Origin: an uncultured Lachnospiraceae bacterium
Lineage (GTDB): Bacteria > Bacillota > Clostridia > Lachnospirales > Lachnospiraceae
Direction of reading: 5' to 3'
Assembly: GCA_902801415.1 (NCBI GenBank)
Contig: CADCIK010000001.1
Span: forward strand, 118,297 to 182,296
DNA: 64,000 nucleotides
This document shows, piece after piece, positions 47,942 to 57,639 of this stretch (within the stretch, counting starts at the first letter, position 1; each line of letters starts with the position of its first letter). A program made the position numbers and the translations under genes. Under the pieces are notes generated by a model. It was not told the origin of the DNA, did not search any database, and saw only the letters and a program-made list of their open reading frames with translations.

Positions 47942-48949
47942 TCACAGAACTTCCTCGTAAACACGCATAACATTGCGCCAGAAGATCTTTTCGATTTCAT
48001 CCTCTGTGAATCCTGACAGAGACAGTGCGTCCGCAAGCATCTGCATCCGGCCGGCTCCGCTGATCTCCAGTGTATCATCGATCCCGTCAAAATCCGTCCC
48101 AAGGCCGATCGCGTCAATACCTGCCGCATTTCTGATGTGCTCTATATGAGCGATCATATCACTGACGCGGCTCACTCCCTTTCCGTCACTCGTCAGGAAA
48201 TCAGCGCAGAAATTGATGCCCGTCACGCCGCCATGCTCTGCTATACAGCGAAGCATCTTGTCGGTGAGATTGCGCGGATGCGCGGTAACGGCACGTGCAT
48301 TGGAGTGACTCGCTATTACAGGTGTATGCGGATCCACTATGTCGAGAATCTCAAGAATGCCTGCATCTCCCAGATGGCTGACATCGATCAGCATACCAAG
48401 TTCTTCCATAAGCTGTACAGCGTCCCGTCCCGCTTTCTTGAGACCGCGTTCAGTTTCCGGTGTCACATGGTATTCTCCTGTAACAGGATCCTTATATGCG
48501 CGGTTCGGAAAGGCGAGCTCATTCTCGAAGTTCCAAGTCAGCGTAGATTTTCTCACACCGCGGTCATAGAAATATCGGATGTTATTGAGGTCTCCCTTAT
48601 ACACGGCGCCTTCTTCGATCGTTCTGATACAGGAAAGCAGCCCGTCGCGGTAATTCTGCCGTATATCCTGTGCAGTAAGCGCAGGCCTTATCAGATCTTC
48701 ATTCGATTTGAGCTCTTCATCCAGTATGTCCAGAAGCGCCTTTGCATAGTCCAGGGGATCGATTCCCGCTTCAAGGATCTCCGGCAGATATGTGAACATG
48801 GCAAAGCACTGACCCATATATCCGCTTTCTTTCATTCTCACAAGGTCCACATGCAGATCGTTGTTTCTAAGGCTGATCTCTCTGCCCTTACAGCGCTGCT
48901 TATAGATTGCGTAGATGGTGTCACAATGCATGTCAATGATCGGGATCAT
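47942..48949 (-). CDS. Membrane dipeptidase (peptidase M19, renal dipeptidase family)
   Basis: 335 residues. Zinc ligands of the TIM-barrel metallopeptidase are visible: DMHCDT at the N-terminus, the bridging acid region (CIRTIEEGAVYKGD), ELGMLIDVSHLGD and VIASHSNARAV. LGTDFDG completes the site. The family hydrolyses dipeptides, including those with a D-residue. Its ATG overlaps the stop of a 33-codon gene, which itself overlaps dinB. Confidence 0.92.
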   Translation of the reverse strand: MIPIIDMHCDTIYAIYKQRCKGREISLRNNDLHVDLVRMKESGYMGQCFAMFTYLPEILEAGIDPLDYAKALLDILDEELKSNEDLIRPALTAQDIRQNYRDGLLSCIRTIEEGAVYKGDLNNIRYFYDRGVRKSTLTWNFENELAFPNRAYKDPVTGEYHVTPETERGLKKAGRDAVQLMEELGMLIDVSHLGDAGILEILDIVDPHTPVIASHSNARAVTAHPRNLTDKMLRCIAEHGGVTGINFCADFLTSDGKGVSRVSDMIAHIEHIRNAAGIDAIGLGTDFDGIDDTLEISGAGRMQMLADALSLSGFTEDEIEKIFWRNVMRVYEEVL

Positions 48950-49047
48950 TTATGTGCCTCCATAGCCGCTTCCACTTCTTCCTTCAGAGCAGCGACATGT
49001 GCCTCGTCTGCTGTTCCGTTCTCAAGACTTGCTAATAATCTTTTCAT
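48946..49047 (-). CDS. Small protein, 33 aa, between dinB and the dipeptidase
   Basis: MKRLLASLENGTADEAHVAA and on to AAMEAHK. The ATG (49047) lies in the dinB stop (ACATGA) with AAAGGGGAGA upstream, and its stop overlaps the dipeptidase ATG (AAATGA). Two coupling overlaps and a good ribosome site argue for real translation. Likely helical; it may simply carry coupling between the two large genes. Confidence 0.68.
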   Translation of the reverse strand: MKRLLASLENGTADEAHVAALKEEVEAAMEAHK

Positions 49048-50339
49048 GTCTCCCCTTTCTTTACCGTACCTGTTCCATAGCGGTTGTTGATCGTCTCCAT
49101 CATTTTATTCAATCGGGCCTGCTTGGCATTTCGCTTTTCATTTTCTTCAGCGATTGCGCGGCGCTTCTCTTCTTTCCGCTTCTCCTCTTCCAGATTCTGA
49201 TCGGCCCACTCGAAGAGATCCATCTGGTGGATCTGCTTCTGCGTAAGCTTTGATACGCCTACGCCGATCAGGCGGATCGTCATTCCGGCCTCAAAGAGCC
49301 CGTCAGGTCCGTTTAAAAGGCGGTCTGCGAGCATAAGAGCCGCCGATTCGATCTCCTCTGCCCTGTCGGTGGCTTCTGAAAGTGACATCTGTCTGGAATA
49401 GCGTTCAAATTCCGAGGATTTGACCTGCAAAGTGACGGTCTGTCCCACAAGTCCCTTTTTCTGCATGCGTGAAGCGACTTTCTGCGACAATCCCCGGATC
49501 ACGGGTATGCCGTCCGTCTGATAATTCTCCCTGTTTATATCCTCAGAAAGTGTGCGTTCATTAGAAATACTCTTGGCCTGCTCTCTCTCTGCGACTACCG
49601 GAGACCTGCTGATGCCGTTTGCGCTGTTATAGATATACGCACCGCTCTTTTGGCCTAGTATAGACTGCAGAAGCATGGGATCCGAGGCAGCCGCCTCACC
49701 GATCGTGTTGATCCCGATGAGCTGCAGTTTCTGCGCGGTTGATTTCCCGCATCCATGGAGGGAATCGATTGGAAGCGGCCACATTTTGGATGGCACTTCG
49801 TCCGGATACAGGGTGTGTGTCCGATCCGGTTTCTCAAAGTCGCTTGCCATCTTGGCCAGCAGCTTATTGGTCGAAATGCCGACATTGACGGTAAACCCAA
49901 GTTCCTTTTTCACCTGCTCCCGAATTCGCATGGCCCACATTTTCGCAGCTTCGCGGTCTCCGGGTGCGATTCGGTCCGACATATCCAGATACGCCTCATC
50001 AATGGACACCTGCTGCAGCAGAGACGAATATTGTGCCAAAATATCCATCAAAGCCCTGGAATATTCCTGATAGGTCTGAAAATCAGGCGGTACCAGTACA
50101 AGCTGCGGACATTTCTGCAGCGCCTTGACGACCGGTTCTGCTGTCTGGATGCCGTATTTCTTAGCAGGTATGGATTTGGCTGTTATAATTCCATGACGGG
50201 TCTTTACATCGCCTCCTACTGCGGAAGGGATCGTGCGAAGATCCACGGATCCGGGCTCGTCGCGAAGCTTCTTGAGCGCCGACCAGGAGAGAAAGGCGGA
50301 ATTGACATCCACATGGAATATAGTACGTTCAGCATTCAT
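49044..50339 (-). CDS. dinB: Y-family DNA polymerase (Pol IV/DinB-like)
   Basis: 431 residues. FHVDVNSAFLSWSALKKL and SIDEAYLDMS carry the catalytic acids; GISTNKLLAKMASDFEKPDR is the family block; thumb and little-finger domains follow. KQIHQMDLFEW near the C-terminus is a beta-clamp binding motif (QxDLF). The C-terminal tail is charged. Acts in translesion synthesis. GAGGTGAT lies 12 bases before the ATG. First gene of the dinB-sORF-dipeptidase operon. Confidence 0.92.
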   Translation of the reverse strand: MNAERTIFHVDVNSAFLSWSALKKLRDEPGSVDLRTIPSAVGGDVKTRHGIITAKSIPAKKYGIQTAEPVVKALQKCPQLVLVPPDFQTYQEYSRALMDILAQYSSLLQQVSIDEAYLDMSDRIAPGDREAAKMWAMRIREQVKKELGFTVNVGISTNKLLAKMASDFEKPDRTHTLYPDEVPSKMWPLPIDSLHGCGKSTAQKLQLIGINTIGEAAASDPMLLQSILGQKSGAYIYNSANGISRSPVVAEREQAKSISNERTLSEDINRENYQTDGIPVIRGLSQKVASRMQKKGLVGQTVTLQVKSSEFERYSRQMSLSEATDRAEEIESAALMLADRLLNGPDGLFEAGMTIRLIGVGVSKLTQKQIHQMDLFEWADQNLEEEKRKEEKRRAIAEENEKRNAKQARLNKMMETINNRYGTGTVKKGET

Positions 50340-50386
50340 CTTACGTACATCACCTCAGGTTAACGATCGAAATACTGTAAAACTAT

Positions 50387-50415
50387 AAGGACCACCGGAT
50401 TAACCGGTGGTCCTT
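50387..50415 (-). terminator. Terminator of the hydrogenase operon
   Basis: A perfect 12-bp stem AAGGACCACCGG / CCGGTGGTCCTT with a 5-base loop, about 40 bases after the hydA stop; the downstream minus-strand tract is only moderately U-rich. Confidence 0.75.
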
Positions 50416-50456
50416 ATTATACCATCAATATGGTGATTGTTTAAATCCGAGCCTCT

Positions 50457-52202
50457 TTATTTCCTGGATGTATATGTTGTGTGAAGCAGGCTGTGTGCTT
50501 TCGCTTTGCCGGGCTTCTCCAGGAACTCATCGTAGAGCATCTGTACAACAGGGCTCTCGTGTGAGCAGCGAAGGTCATTTTCCTTGTCGGAATCGTAAAG
50601 GACCTGGGACCTGAGAGACTTGAGGTCCACATAGTTGCGGACGCTGTCGCTCTGTACGGGCTGTCCGCCGCCGTTGATGCAGCCGCCGGGGCAGGCCATG
50701 ATCTCGATGAAGAGATAATTCTTCTCGCCCTTCTTGACCATCTCCACGACCTTTCTTGCATTACCAAGGCCGCTGGCAACACAGACGTCCACTTCGTTGC
50801 CGGCAATGCGGTAGGTCGCTTCTTTGATGCCGGGGATTCCACGGACATCCATGAAGTCAACCTTCTCATTGGTTCCGTCGAGGATATTGGCTGCTGTACG
50901 AAGCGCTGCCTCCATAACGCCGCCGGTTGCGCCGAAGATCTTGCCTGCGCCGGAAGCGATCGCGAACGGATTGTCGAACTCCTGGCCTTCAAGATCCTTG
51001 AAGCTGATGCCGGCGCCCTTGATCATTCTGGACAGCTCTCTGGTTGTGAGCGCTACGTCGACATCCGGAATTCCGCGGTTGGAAAGCTCAGGTCTGGAGA
51101 CCTCGAACTTCTTGGCCGTGCAGGGGATGACAGAAACTACAAACAGATCCTTGGGATCGATGTGGTTCTTCTGGCAGTAGTAGCTCTTAAGCAGCGCACC
51201 GAACATCTGCTGCGGGGATTTGCAGGTAGAGAGGTGCGGAAGCATCTCGGGATAATTGTGCTCCATGAACTTGATCCAGCCGGGGCAGCAGGATGTAAAC
51301 ATGGGAAGCGGCGGCTTGTCCATCTTGTTGGAGGTGATGCGGCTGATCAGCTCGTTGGCCTCCTCAAGGATGGTAAGGTCCGCTGTCACGTTCATGTTGA
51401 AGACTTTGACGTCGCCGAGCATTCTGATCGCCTGGACCATCTTGTCCTCGACATGGGTTCCGGGAGCCATGTCAAAGCATTCTCCGAGTGTAGCTGCAAT
51501 AGAAGGCGCCGTAAAGAATACGACCTGCTTCTTGGGATCTGCGATCGCATCCCATACGTCGTCGATATTGCTCTTCTCATAGAGAGCGCCGACAGGACAT
51601 GCTACGATACACTGGCCGCAGCCGACACAAGTAGTTGTATCAAGGCCCTGGTCGAAGGGAGAGCCGACACGAACGTCAAATCCGCGGCGGATCTGGCCGA
51701 TGGCGCCGATACCCTGCACGTTATTGCAGGTGGATACGCAGCGCAGGCACTGGATACATTTATTGTTGTCGCGTACTACGTAAGGCGTGGAATCGTCGAT
51801 CTCATACTGAGGCTCTTCATCCTTGAAGTGGTCTTCGTCAATGCCGTAGTCATACGCAAGTTTCTGCAGTTCGCAGTGATTGCCGCGCACGCAGGAAAGA
51901 CATTTCTTGTGGTGCGTGGAAAGGATCAGCTCGATCGTGGTCTTTCTGGACGCGCGGACAGTCGCCGTGTTGGTCAGAACTTCCAGACCCTCTTCTACCG
52001 GATATGTGCAGGCAGCTGTGAGTCCGCGTCTTCCCTTGATCTCAACAACGCATACACGGCAGGCGCCGATGCAGTTGATGTCCTTGAGATAGCAAAGAGA
52101 AGGGATCTCAATGTTGGCCGCTTTTGCTGCCTGAAGGACAGTTGTGCCTTCAGGAACAGTGACCGGAATATTATTAATCTTTAAATTGATCATCTTCTTC
52201 AC
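50457..52202 (-). CDS. hydA: [FeFe]-hydrogenase catalytic subunit, NADH/ferredoxin-dependent (HydA/HndD type)
   Basis: 581 residues from GTG 52202 (GGAGG upstream). N-terminal [2Fe-2S] domain (IGACRVCVVEIKG), His-ligated cluster domain (HHKKCLSCVRGNHCELQ), two [4Fe-4S] clusters (CIQCLRCVSTC, CVGCGQCIVACPVGALY), then the H-cluster domain: L1 TSCCPGW, L2 VIPCTAKKFE and L3 MACPGGCINGGGQP. L2 has Ile where most hydrogenases have Met (MPCTAKK). With hydB and hydC it forms an electron-bifurcating complex producing H2 from NADH plus reduced ferredoxin. Confidence 0.94.
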   Translation of the reverse strand: MKKMINLKINNIPVTVPEGTTVLQAAKAANIEIPSLCYLKDINCIGACRVCVVEIKGRRGLTAACTYPVEEGLEVLTNTATVRASRKTTIELILSTHHKKCLSCVRGNHCELQKLAYDYGIDEDHFKDEEPQYEIDDSTPYVVRDNNKCIQCLRCVSTCNNVQGIGAIGQIRRGFDVRVGSPFDQGLDTTTCVGCGQCIVACPVGALYEKSNIDDVWDAIADPKKQVVFFTAPSIAATLGECFDMAPGTHVEDKMVQAIRMLGDVKVFNMNVTADLTILEEANELISRITSNKMDKPPLPMFTSCCPGWIKFMEHNYPEMLPHLSTCKSPQQMFGALLKSYYCQKNHIDPKDLFVVSVIPCTAKKFEVSRPELSNRGIPDVDVALTTRELSRMIKGAGISFKDLEGQEFDNPFAIASGAGKIFGATGGVMEAALRTAANILDGTNEKVDFMDVRGIPGIKEATYRIAGNEVDVCVASGLGNARKVVEMVKKGEKNYLFIEIMACPGGCINGGGQPVQSDSVRNYVDLKSLRSQVLYDSDKENDLRCSHESPVVQMLYDEFLEKPGKAKAHSLLHTTYTSRK

Positions 52203-52217
52203 GTTTATGATCCCTCC

Positions 52218-54113
52218 TTAGTCCATATAGACAGCGTCGAACTTACAGTTCTGTTTGCAAAGTCCGCACTTGATGCATACGTTGATGTCGATGTGGTGAG
52301 GCTCTTTCACCTTTCCGCTGATCGCGCCAACAGGGCAGTTTCTGGAGCAGAGCGTGCAGCCTTTGCACTTGTCGGGATCGATCACATAGTGCAGCAGTTC
52401 TTTACACTTCTTAGCCGCGCATCTCTTATTGACGATGTGCTCAATATACTCCTCGCGGAAATATCTGAGTGTGGAGACAACGGGGTTGGATGCCGTCTGG
52501 CCCAGAGCGCACAGGCAGGAGACCTTCATATGCGCTGCCAGCTCTTCGATCTTATCCAGCTCTTCCAGAGTCGCGTTGCCCTTTGTGATGTCGTCGAGCA
52601 TATGAAGGAGACGCTTGGTACCGATCCTGCAGGGTGAGCACTTGCCGCAGGACTCCTCGCAGGTGAATTCCAGATAGAATTTCGCGATATCGACCATGCA
52701 GGTGTCCTCGTCCATAATGATCAGTCCGCCGGATCCCATCATGGAGCCGATCTTCGCAAGGCTCTCATAATCGATAGGTGTGTCAATGTGGACAGACGGA
52801 ATACATCCGCCAGAAGGACCGCCGGTCTGGGCCGCTTTGAACTTCTTGCCGTTAGGAATACCGCCGCCGATCTCTTCGATGATCGTGCGAAGGGTTGTTC
52901 CCATGGGAACTTCAACAAGACCTACGTTAGTGATCTTGCCGCCGAGCGCGAATACTTTGGTACCCTTGGAAGTCTCTGTTCCAATCGCGGAATACCACTC
53001 CGGACCCTTGCGGATGATCTGCGCGACGTTTGCATATGTCTCAACGTTGTTGAGAACTGTGGGCTTCTTGAAGAGGCCTTCGACTGCCGGGAACGGAGGT
53101 CTGGGACGAGGCTCGCCGCGCTTACCTTCGATGGAAGTCATCAGAGCTGTTTCTTCGCCGCATACGAATGCGCCTGCGCCGAGACGGATCTCAACGTCAA
53201 AGCAGAAGTCTGTACCGAAAATATTCTTGCCGAGAAGGCCGTACTCTCTGGCCTGCTTGATCGCGATCTTGAGACGCTCAACAGCGATCGGGTACTCCGC
53301 ACGCACATAGACATAACCCTGGCTGGCGCCGATCGTATAACCTGCGATCGCCATAGCCTCGAGTACTGCGTGAGGGTCGCCTTCCAGAATGGAACGATCC
53401 ATGAACGCGCCCGGATCGCCTTCATCCGCGTTGCAGCATACATACTTGATATCGGACTTGGTCGCTTTACAGAACGCCCACTTTCTGCCTGTAGGGAATC
53501 CTGCGCCGCCTCTTCCGCGAAGTCCGGATGCGAGCATAACGTCAATAACCTGATCCTGGGTCATGGATGTCAGGACCTTATACAGTGCCTGATAGCCGTC
53601 CAGAGCGATATATTCCTCGATATTCTCGGGGTCGATCACGCCGCAGTTTCTCAGCGCGATACGCATCTGCTTGGCATAGAAATTGGTCTGGCTCAGAGGA
53701 AGGATCTCGCCGTCCTCATGCACAGTCTCGGGATACAGAAGATCCTTGCAGATCATGCCTTTCATAATGTGCTCATCAATGATGCGCTTTGCGCCTTCAG
53801 GCGTTGTCTGTGAATAGAAAGCGCCTTCCGGATATACAATAACGACAGGGCCCAGTGCGCAGAGGCCAAAACATCCGGTCTTAACAACGAGGACGTCTGT
53901 AATGCCTTTCTCTTTGATCTCGCTCTCGAGGGCTTCCACTACCTTGTGGCTTCCGGAGGAAGTACATCCGGTACCGCCGCAGACAAGGATCTGCTTGCGA
54001 TAGGCAGTGTGTTTAGCCATTTCCTCAGCCTTGGAAGCGACCAGTCTGCGGACCATGACCAGCTCTCGGTTGTTATTCTTGATCTCATTGAGCTTTTCAA
54101 ATGTCATTGCCAT
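52218..54113 (-). CDS. hydB: Bifurcating hydrogenase flavoprotein subunit (HydB/HndC, NuoF-like)
   Basis: 631 residues. N-terminal thioredoxin-like [2Fe-2S] domain (CGGTGCTSSGSHKVVE, TGCFGLCALGPVV), NuoF core with GLRGRGGAGFPTGRKW for FMN/NADH, SLBB segment, CGKCSPCRIGTKRLL for a [4Fe-4S] cluster and a C-terminal two-cluster ferredoxin (CKGCTLCSRNCPVGAI, CIKCGLCKQNCKFDAV). This is the flavin site of bifurcation. Its stop is 15 bases before hydA. Confidence 0.94.
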   Translation of the reverse strand: MAMTFEKLNEIKNNNRELVMVRRLVASKAEEMAKHTAYRKQILVCGGTGCTSSGSHKVVEALESEIKEKGITDVLVVKTGCFGLCALGPVVIVYPEGAFYSQTTPEGAKRIIDEHIMKGMICKDLLYPETVHEDGEILPLSQTNFYAKQMRIALRNCGVIDPENIEEYIALDGYQALYKVLTSMTQDQVIDVMLASGLRGRGGAGFPTGRKWAFCKATKSDIKYVCCNADEGDPGAFMDRSILEGDPHAVLEAMAIAGYTIGASQGYVYVRAEYPIAVERLKIAIKQAREYGLLGKNIFGTDFCFDVEIRLGAGAFVCGEETALMTSIEGKRGEPRPRPPFPAVEGLFKKPTVLNNVETYANVAQIIRKGPEWYSAIGTETSKGTKVFALGGKITNVGLVEVPMGTTLRTIIEEIGGGIPNGKKFKAAQTGGPSGGCIPSVHIDTPIDYESLAKIGSMMGSGGLIIMDEDTCMVDIAKFYLEFTCEESCGKCSPCRIGTKRLLHMLDDITKGNATLEELDKIEELAAHMKVSCLCALGQTASNPVVSTLRYFREEYIEHIVNKRCAAKKCKELLHYVIDPDKCKGCTLCSRNCPVGAISGKVKEPHHIDINVCIKCGLCKQNCKFDAVYMD

Positions 54114-54116
54114 GGC

Positions 54117-54608
54117 TTACACCTCCTCGTAGTAGGAATCAATGATCTTCACTGCGGATTCCGGTGTGCATTTGCCGTAAACTTCTCCGTCAACAGTCAT
54201 GACGGGAGCAAGTCCGCAGGCACCCAGACAGCGGCAGCTGTCGATGGAGAAGAAGCCGTCCGGTGTACATTCGCCGGCTTTGATCCCCAGGCGTTCTTCA
54301 ATCGCAGAAAGGATCTTATCCGCGCCTTTAACATAGCAGGCCGTGCCGAGACATACACTGACAGTGTGCTCTCCCTTAGGTGTCAATGTGAACTGTGAAT
54401 AAAATGTCGCTACGCCAAAAACCTGTGAAAGCGGCACATTCATCTCTTCTGCGATGATCTCCTGCACTTCCCTGGGCAGATATCCGTAGATTCCCTGTGC
54501 TTCCTGCAGTACAGGCATCATAGCGCCAGGCTGGTCCTTGTGCTTCCTGATAAATTTACGAAGCTCGCGTTCTTGTTTGGGGGTTCCCCGAAAAGCCATA
54601 TTAGCCAT
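54117..54608 (-). CDS. hydC: Bifurcating hydrogenase [2Fe-2S] subunit (HydC/HndA, NuoE-like)
   Basis: 163 residues with the NuoE fold: YGYLPREVQEIIAEEMNVPL, GVATFYSQFTLTPKGEHTVS and four Cys in VCLGTACYVKGA and CRCLGACGLAPVM. First gene of the hydCBA operon. GGAGAAGGGA precedes the ATG. Confidence 0.93.
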   Translation of the reverse strand: MANMAFRGTPKQERELRKFIRKHKDQPGAMMPVLQEAQGIYGYLPREVQEIIAEEMNVPLSQVFGVATFYSQFTLTPKGEHTVSVCLGTACYVKGADKILSAIEERLGIKAGECTPDGFFSIDSCRCLGACGLAPVMTVDGEVYGKCTPESAVKIIDSYYEEV

Positions 54609-54747
54609 CGATTCCCTTCTCCTTTCGGTTACAAGTAAGATTCTTTGTTGATCCGGTCTAACAGATCATATTTTATTGCACCAAATAAAAGACCCGTCTT
54701 TTTGGATCTTGCCTCATTCTACACTATTTTGATAATTATTAACATCC

Positions 54748-54759
54748 ATTATCGATAAT
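54748..54759. promoter_or_regulatory. Palindrome upstream of hydCBA
   Basis: ATTATCGATAAT, a perfect 12-base palindrome in the AT-rich region 140 bases before hydC. It could be an operator; no consensus Rex site is evident. Confidence 0.3.
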
Positions 54760-54826
54760 TCTTTATCAAATTCTTTGCTGATAAAGAAAAAACAGCTCTA
54801 TTAGTGTGTTTTCCTTCGAAAACAAT

Positions 54827-54854
54827 AAAAAAGAGCACCATTCGGTGCTCTTTT
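54827..54854. terminator. clpB terminator (bidirectional)
   Basis: GAGCACC-ATTC-GGTGCTC with an A run before and a T run after, about 25 bases beyond the clpB stop. Works on the minus strand for clpB. Confidence 0.82.
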
Positions 54855-54875
54855 ATGCACTATCTGCGCTTGATA

Positions 54876-57482
54876 TTAATCTTCATAACTGACGACATAG
54901 GCTCCGAGTTCTCCGTTCTCCACGTCGATCTCGATGATATCGCCCTCTTCCACTTCATCCTGCAGGATCAGCCGTGCGGAGAGCGTCTCGACATGCTTCT
55001 GGATATATCTCTTGAGCGGCCTTGCGCCGTAAGAGGGATCATAAGCCGCGTCAGCGACAAATTTCTTGGCTTTGTCCGTAAGGCGGATCGTGATCTGTCT
55101 GTCTTCCAGTCTCTTGTTGAGGTCTTCGATGATCAGGTCTATGATGCCGGCAATATTGTCCTTGGTCAGAGGCTTGAAGAGAATGATCTCATCAAGTCTG
55201 TTGAGGAATTCGGGGCGGAAATGGCTGTGCAGGAGGTCCATAACGCCCTTCTGCGTAGCTTCCGTGATCTCGCCGTCTTCGCCGACATTGTCTTCCAGAT
55301 CTGCCAGGATCATCTGCGCGCCGATATTGGACGTCATGATCAGGATCGTATTCTTGAAGTCCACGGTCCTTCCCTGGGAATCTGTGATCCGTCCGTCGTC
55401 GAGTACCTGCAGCAGGACGTTGAAGACATCCGGATGCGCTTTCTCGATCTCATCGAACAGTACGACGCTGTAAGGTTTGCGGCGAACCGCCTCCGTCAGC
55501 TGACCGCCTTCTTCATATCCGACGTATCCGGGCGGCGCTCCGATCAGTCTGGATACGGAGAATTTCTCCATGTATTCACTCATATCGATGCGGACGATAT
55601 TCTTCTCGTCATCGAACAGGGCCTGTGCCAGTGCTTTGGCAAGTTCTGTCTTACCTACGCCGGTAGGTCCCAGGAACATAAAGGATCCGATCGGCTTAGT
55701 GGGGTCTTTAATGCCGGCCTTGCTTCTGAGGATCGCCTCAGAGACTTTCGTGACCGCCTCATCCTGTCCGATCACTCTTCTGTGGAGTTCATCGTCCAGA
55801 TGCAGGGTCTTGCTGCGCTCGCTCTCGGTCAGCTTGCTGATTGGGATTCCCGTCCAGCGCGATACAATGCGGCCGATCTCATTTTCCGTGACCCTCTCGT
55901 GAACAAGGGAGACATCCTTCATCTTGTTCTCTTCTTCCGCAAGCTGCTTTTTCAGGGACGGCAGTGTGCCGTACTGCAGTTCGGCAGCCTTGTTCAGGTC
56001 ACCCTTCTGCTGTGCTTTCTGGATCTCTCCGTTGACCTGATCGATCTGCTCGCGGATCCTGGAGAGCTGGTCCACTCTCGCTTTCTCATTCTCCCACTGC
56101 GCCTTGCGGCTTGCAAAAGATTCCTTGAGCTCTGCAAGTTCTTTCTGCAGATCCTGCAGGCGCTCCAGACTGAGCTTGTCATCTTCTTTCTTGAGCGCTG
56201 TCTCCTCGATCTCCAGCTGCAGGATCTTCCTCTGCTGTTCATCGAGTTCAGTGGGCAGGGAGTTCATCTCTGTCTTGATCAGCGCGCAGGCTTCGTCCAC
56301 AAGGTCGATGGCCTTGTCGGGCAGGAATCTGTCCGAAATATATCTGTTGGAGAGCACCGCGGCGCTCACCAATGCGTTGTCCATGATCTTGACGCCGTGA
56401 TAGACTTCATAGCGCTCTTTGAGGCCTCGCAGAATGGAAATAGTATCCTCTACGGTCGGCTCATCGACCATGACAGGCTGGAATCTTCTTTCCAGTGCGG
56501 CGTCTTTCTCAATATACTGTCTGTACTCCTTGAGGGTCGTAGCGCCGATGCAGTGCAGTTCGCCTCTGGCCAGCATGGGCTTAAGCATATTGCCTGCGTC
56601 CATAGCGCCTTCCGATTTGCCTGCTCCGACGATCGTATGCAGCTCATCGATAAAGAGGATGATCTCGCCGTCACTCTGGCGGACGTCCTCCAGAACGGCC
56701 TTAAGTCTCTCCTCAAACTCGCCTCTGTACTTGGCGCCTGCGACCAGAGATCCCATATTCAGGGAGAAGATCTTCTTGTCCTTGAGCCCCTCAGGCACGT
56801 CGCCTGCTGCTATTCTCTGGGCAAGTCCTTCAACGACCGCCGTCTTGCCGACGCCGGGTTCACCGATCAGAACGGGATTGTTCTTGGTCTTTCTGGAGAG
56901 GATGCGGATCACATTGCGGATCTCCGCGTCTCTTCCAATGACGGGATCCAGTTTCTGGTCTCTCGCTTTTCCGACGAGTTCCTCGCCGTACTTGGCAAGC
57001 GTATCGTAGGTTGCCTCCGGATTATCCGAAGTCACTCTCTGATTGCCTCTGACAGTCGACAGGGCCTTCAGAAAACTGTCTCTTGTAATTCCATAATCCG
57101 CAAAGATCTTCTTGAGAACGCGGTCCGCGTTGCGGATGAGGGACAGGAACAGATGCTCCACACTCACATACTCGTCACCGAGCTGCTTGGCCTCACTCTC
57201 TGCGCCGAGAAGCGCTTTGTTGAGATCACCGCTGATATAGACGCGGGATTCCGAGCCCTGCACCTTGTTGACGCCGGCAAGTGCTCTCTCCGCTCTCTGT
57301 TTGAATTCCTGCGGGTCAATTTCCATCTTCTGGATCAGTTTCAGGATCAGACTGTCTTCAATCGTCAAAAGACTGTATAACAGATGCTCCTGTTCGACCT
57401 GCTGATTACCATATTCATATGCAAGCTTCTCACACTGATTCACAGCTTCAATGGACTTCTGTGTAAATTTCTGGATATTCAT
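54876..57482 (-). CDS. clpB: Chaperone ClpB (Hsp100 disaggregase)
   Basis: 868 residues from ATG 57482 (AAGGAGGAC upstream). N-domain repeats, first AAA module (Walker [13 protein letters not shown], Walker [16 protein letters not shown]), the long coiled-coil middle domain (about 405-530) that separates ClpB from ClpA/C, and second AAA module ([27 protein letters not shown]). No ClpP-binding loop is evident. Solubilises aggregates with DnaK. Confidence 0.96.
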   Translation of the reverse strand: MNIQKFTQKSIEAVNQCEKLAYEYGNQQVEQEHLLYSLLTIEDSLILKLIQKMEIDPQEFKQRAERALAGVNKVQGSESRVYISGDLNKALLGAESEAKQLGDEYVSVEHLFLSLIRNADRVLKKIFADYGITRDSFLKALSTVRGNQRVTSDNPEATYDTLAKYGEELVGKARDQKLDPVIGRDAEIRNVIRILSRKTKNNPVLIGEPGVGKTAVVEGLAQRIAAGDVPEGLKDKKIFSLNMGSLVAGAKYRGEFEERLKAVLEDVRQSDGEIILFIDELHTIVGAGKSEGAMDAGNMLKPMLARGELHCIGATTLKEYRQYIEKDAALERRFQPVMVDEPTVEDTISILRGLKERYEVYHGVKIMDNALVSAAVLSNRYISDRFLPDKAIDLVDEACALIKTEMNSLPTELDEQQRKILQLEIEETALKKEDDKLSLERLQDLQKELAELKESFASRKAQWENEKARVDQLSRIREQIDQVNGEIQKAQQKGDLNKAAELQYGTLPSLKKQLAEEENKMKDVSLVHERVTENEIGRIVSRWTGIPISKLTESERSKTLHLDDELHRRVIGQDEAVTKVSEAILRSKAGIKDPTKPIGSFMFLGPTGVGKTELAKALAQALFDDEKNIVRIDMSEYMEKFSVSRLIGAPPGYVGYEEGGQLTEAVRRKPYSVVLFDEIEKAHPDVFNVLLQVLDDGRITDSQGRTVDFKNTILIMTSNIGAQMILADLEDNVGEDGEITEATQKGVMDLLHSHFRPEFLNRLDEIILFKPLTKDNIAGIIDLIIEDLNKRLEDRQITIRLTDKAKKFVADAAYDPSYGARPLKRYIQKHVETLSARLILQDEVEEGDIIEIDVENGELGAYVVSYED

Positions 57483-57521
57483 AGAAAAGTCCTCCTTGCT
57501 TAAATTCTTTGTTCTATAACT

Positions 57522-57549
57522 ACTATAACACGCGCTAATCACTTGTCAA
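57522..57549 (-). promoter_or_regulatory. clpB promoter
   Basis: Minus strand: -35 TTGACA (57544-57549), 16-base spacer, -10 TATAGT (57522-57527). The -35 lies in an inverted repeat TTGTCAA-N8-TTGACAA (57543-57564) that may be a repressor site. It is not a CIRCE element. Confidence 0.65.
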
Positions 57550-57561
57550 GCAGTATTTTGA

Positions 57562-57607
57562 CAAAAAATATAAAACAGGCCTTCGCACATCGAAATGCAA
57601 AGGCCTG
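57562..57607 (-). terminator. Terminator of the DUF308 gene
   Basis: Minus-strand stem CAGGCCTT / AAGGCCTG with a smaller inner GCA/TGC pair and a U-rich tail. Confidence 0.75.
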
Positions 57608-57639
57608 CCGCATATTATCACTTTGAATCATTCTCCCGG

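Noticed and set aside
54804-57380. 858-codon plus-strand frame opposite clpB
   Set aside because: A shadow of clpB, whose domains are unmistakable on the minus strand.
57543-57564. CIRCE or CtsR heat-shock operator before clpB
   Set aside because: The inverted repeat TTGTCAA-N8-TTGACAA matches neither the CIRCE consensus nor the tandem CtsR heptamers.
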